42,780 nt of DNA from an uncultured Mailhella sp. (GTDB taxonomy: Bacteria > Desulfobacterota > Desulfovibrionia > Desulfovibrionales > Desulfovibrionaceae), in assembly GCA_948482415.1 (NCBI GenBank), contig CAOMFZ010000001.1, forward strand, positions 1-42,780, given 5' to 3'. Positions 41,291-42,780 of this stretch are shown in pieces. Position numbers and translations under genes: made by a program. The first letter of the stretch is position 1; each line of letters begins with the position of its first letter. The notes below the pieces were generated by a model that did no database searches, was not told where the DNA came from, and saw only the letters and a list, made by a program, of their open reading frames with translations.

Positions 41291-42424
41291 ATGCCTATTC
41301 AACTTATAAAAGATACTGTTAATATTGACTTCGTCGGCTATCGTAAAATTGCCTATGCGCTGACTTCTCTGCTCATTATCATTGGTTTGATCGCCATTAT
41401 TGTGAACAAAGGTTTAAACTATGGCGTTGACTTTGCCGGCGGCGTTATGGTGCAGATTGAATTTAAAAATGAAGTCAGCGATGAAGATGTAAAAGGCGCA
41501 CTCAAAGGCATTGAAATGCCCGGACTTATTGTCCAGAAAATCGGTGAAGACAATCACCATTATTTGCTGCGCTTCAGTGCCTCTGAAAGCGGACACAGAA
41601 ATTTAAGACAAGATTTGAACACAGCTTTACAGGAAAGTTTTCAGGGCAATGAAGTTGAAATAACCCGCCTTGAAATGGTTGGTCCGAAAGTTGGCTCAGA
41701 ACTTCGCGATATGGCAGTGGAAGCGGTTTTCTACTCTATTTTGCTGATTACTGTCTATATTTCCGGACGTTTTGAACATAACTGGTTTACTGCTGCGGGC
41801 ATTGCCGTGCTTTTGTGGGGCGTTATCTTTATTTTGGATTTCCTCTCCACCCACTTCAGCATTGTACTTTTCAATAAAATGTACGCCATTTGCTTTGCCC
41901 TTGCGGTCACGCTGGTGCTTGCGTGGAAAGTAAAACTCAACTATTCCCTCGGAGTACTCCTTTCCCTTGTCCATGACGTCTTTATTACCATTGGTTTGCT
42001 GACCTTATTCGGCAAAGAAATTGACCTCAATGTTATTGCAGCCCTGCTTACCTTAGTCGGTTATTCTTTGAACGATACCATTGTTATTTACGACCGTATC
42101 CGTGAAAATATTGCCAATGTTGCAAAACAGGAAGTAAAGCCGACAATCAGCGAAGTTATCAATTTGAGCGCAAACCAAACCTTGTCCCGTACCTTGATAA
42201 CTTCTCTTACCACACTGGCAGCCTGCCTCAGCCTGTATATACTTGGCGGCAGTGTTATCAATGACTTTGCCCTGACCATGCTCATTGGTATTATTGTCGG
42301 TTCTTATTCTTCAATCTTTGTTGCCAGCCCAATCCTTATGGCATTTGGCAATATTGATTTGTATATCAATCAGCAAAAGAAAGAGGAAGATTTTGAAAAA
42401 CCCGGCGCCCACGGCGTTGTATAA
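41291..42424 (+). CDS. secF: Protein export membrane protein SecF
   Basis: A 377-residue partner of SecD. N-terminal helix, then GVDFAGGVMVQIEF (the D1-like motif), a small periplasmic domain, and five helices with VGPKVGSELRDMAVEA, YSLNDTIVIYDRIRENI and TTLAACLSLYILGG. Compared with the usual 290-320 residues it is longer: about 60 hydrophobic residues in the region 150-215 (FEHNWFTAAGIAVLLWGVIF and what follows) look like one or two extra membrane segments between helices 2 and 3. GGAG precedes the ATG. A strong terminator follows. Confidence 0.96.
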   Translation: MPIQLIKDTVNIDFVGYRKIAYALTSLLIIIGLIAIIVNKGLNYGVDFAGGVMVQIEFKNEVSDEDVKGALKGIEMPGLIVQKIGEDNHHYLLRFSASESGHRNLRQDLNTALQESFQGNEVEITRLEMVGPKVGSELRDMAVEAVFYSILLITVYISGRFEHNWFTAAGIAVLLWGVIFILDFLSTHFSIVLFNKMYAICFALAVTLVLAWKVKLNYSLGVLLSLVHDVFITIGLLTLFGKEIDLNVIAALLTLVGYSLNDTIVIYDRIRENIANVAKQEVKPTISEVINLSANQTLSRTLITSLTTLAACLSLYILGGSVINDFALTMLIGIIVGSYSSIFVASPILMAFGNIDLYINQQKKEEDFEKPGAHGVV

Positions 42425-42495
42425 CAATCTCTCGATTATTACTTTTTCTTCTCCACAAAAAAATATAAAAATATCTATTGAAACTCTCTCATACC

Positions 42496-42532
42496 AAAAA
42501 GCCCGTTATGATTGCTTCATAACGGGCTTTTT
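42496..42532 (+). terminator. Strong intrinsic terminator after secF
   Basis: AAAAAGCCCGTTATGA (42496-42511) pairs with 42517-42532 over a five-base loop; the 3' arm ends in a T run. The 70 bases between the secF stop and this hairpin show nothing else. Confidence 0.9.
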
Positions 42533-42559
42533 ATTGTACGCTTTAGCATAAAACACCGA

Positions 42560-42735
42560 CTAGAGCATTTCCTGATAATATTCAGAGTTATTCTTTTTCA
42601 AGGGAAGAAACTTTTACAGCCACCGAAGGCGACGAAGTCGTTTGCGTTAGCGAGTGAGCGAGCTTTACACAAATGGACAGCAGAGATAAAGTTTTTCCCC
42701 TGCAAAATTCTCAAGATTTACCGGAAATACTTTAG
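42560..42735 (-). repeat. Structured dispersed repeat, copy B
   Basis: The element is bounded by CTAGAGCATTTCC (42560-42572) and GGAAATACTTTAG (42723-42735), imperfect inverted ends. Read on the minus strand it is homologous to copy A (18863-19078) almost from its start. Stems: GGGAA/TTCCC (42602-42606 and 42695-42699), AAACTTT/AAAGTTT (42608-42614 and 42688-42694), TTTGCGT with ACACAAA (42641-42647 and 42667-42673; the one mismatch becomes a G-U pair only in minus-strand RNA), inner AGC/GCT, and CGAC/GTCG (42630-42633 and 42637-42640). No protein is encoded. Past 42735 to the window end nothing is evident. Confidence 0.75.
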
Positions 42736-42780
42736 ATAGTGTCGTCAATTAACTTTTAATTTTTTTTAAACTCTGTTATT

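Overview
The window looks like chromosomal DNA of a low-GC member of the Desulfovibrionaceae (Desulfobacterota), probably host-associated. The grounds are a reduced 'System I*' cytochrome c maturation operon whose CcmE carries Cys instead of the haem-binding His, a selenium-metabolism YedF protein, a hisC-cmk fusion and an endonuclease Q gene. Genus assignment is inference; no 16S or tRNA gene is present.

Layout. 1-1028 (minus): an unknown gene cut by the window edge and a TrmN6-like methyltransferase. 1103-5262 (plus): endonuclease Q, a PilZ protein, a DUF554 membrane protein and queA. 5383-10835 (plus): ccmE-ccmF-ccmA-ccmB-ccmC, a 45-residue CcmD-like protein missed by length cut-offs, and a CcmI-like TPR protein. 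10854-18853 (plus): trkH, a small lipoprotein, coaBC, an unknown protein, a CorC-like CBS protein, coaX, eno and lolA. 18854-19440 has no intact gene and is packed with structured repeats. 19440-23735 (minus) is a small Cys-pair protein and a strongly AT-rich gtrB / GtrII-like / gtrA cluster that looks acquired. 23951-24694 (plus) is a TauE/SafE-type exporter. 24759-34890 (minus) carries der-yedF, an LtaS-like enzyme, recR, a Csd4-like carboxypeptidase, sfsA, a hisC-cmk fusion and a universal stress protein. 35226-42424 (plus) carries an unknown protein behind a sigma-54-type promoter, then tgt, a thioesterase, mnmE, yajC, secD and secF. The window ends in another copy of the structured repeat.

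How the genes work together. The ccm genes form one haem-handling and cytochrome c assembly operon. coaBC and coaX cover three steps of coenzyme A synthesis. queA and tgt make queuosine, and mnmE modifies the same wobble position of other tRNAs. yajC-secD-secF assist Sec export, and lolA carries lipoproteins across the periplasm. gtrA/gtrB/GtrII form a surface-polysaccharide glucosylation module.

The most unusual signal is a family of three divergent repeats (18863-19078, 19161-19252, 42560-42735). They keep the same nested hairpins through compensatory base changes, and two of them are bounded by inverted ends reading CTAGAGCATTTCC or close to it. This looks like a miniature mobile element or a structured RNA that I cannot match to a known family.
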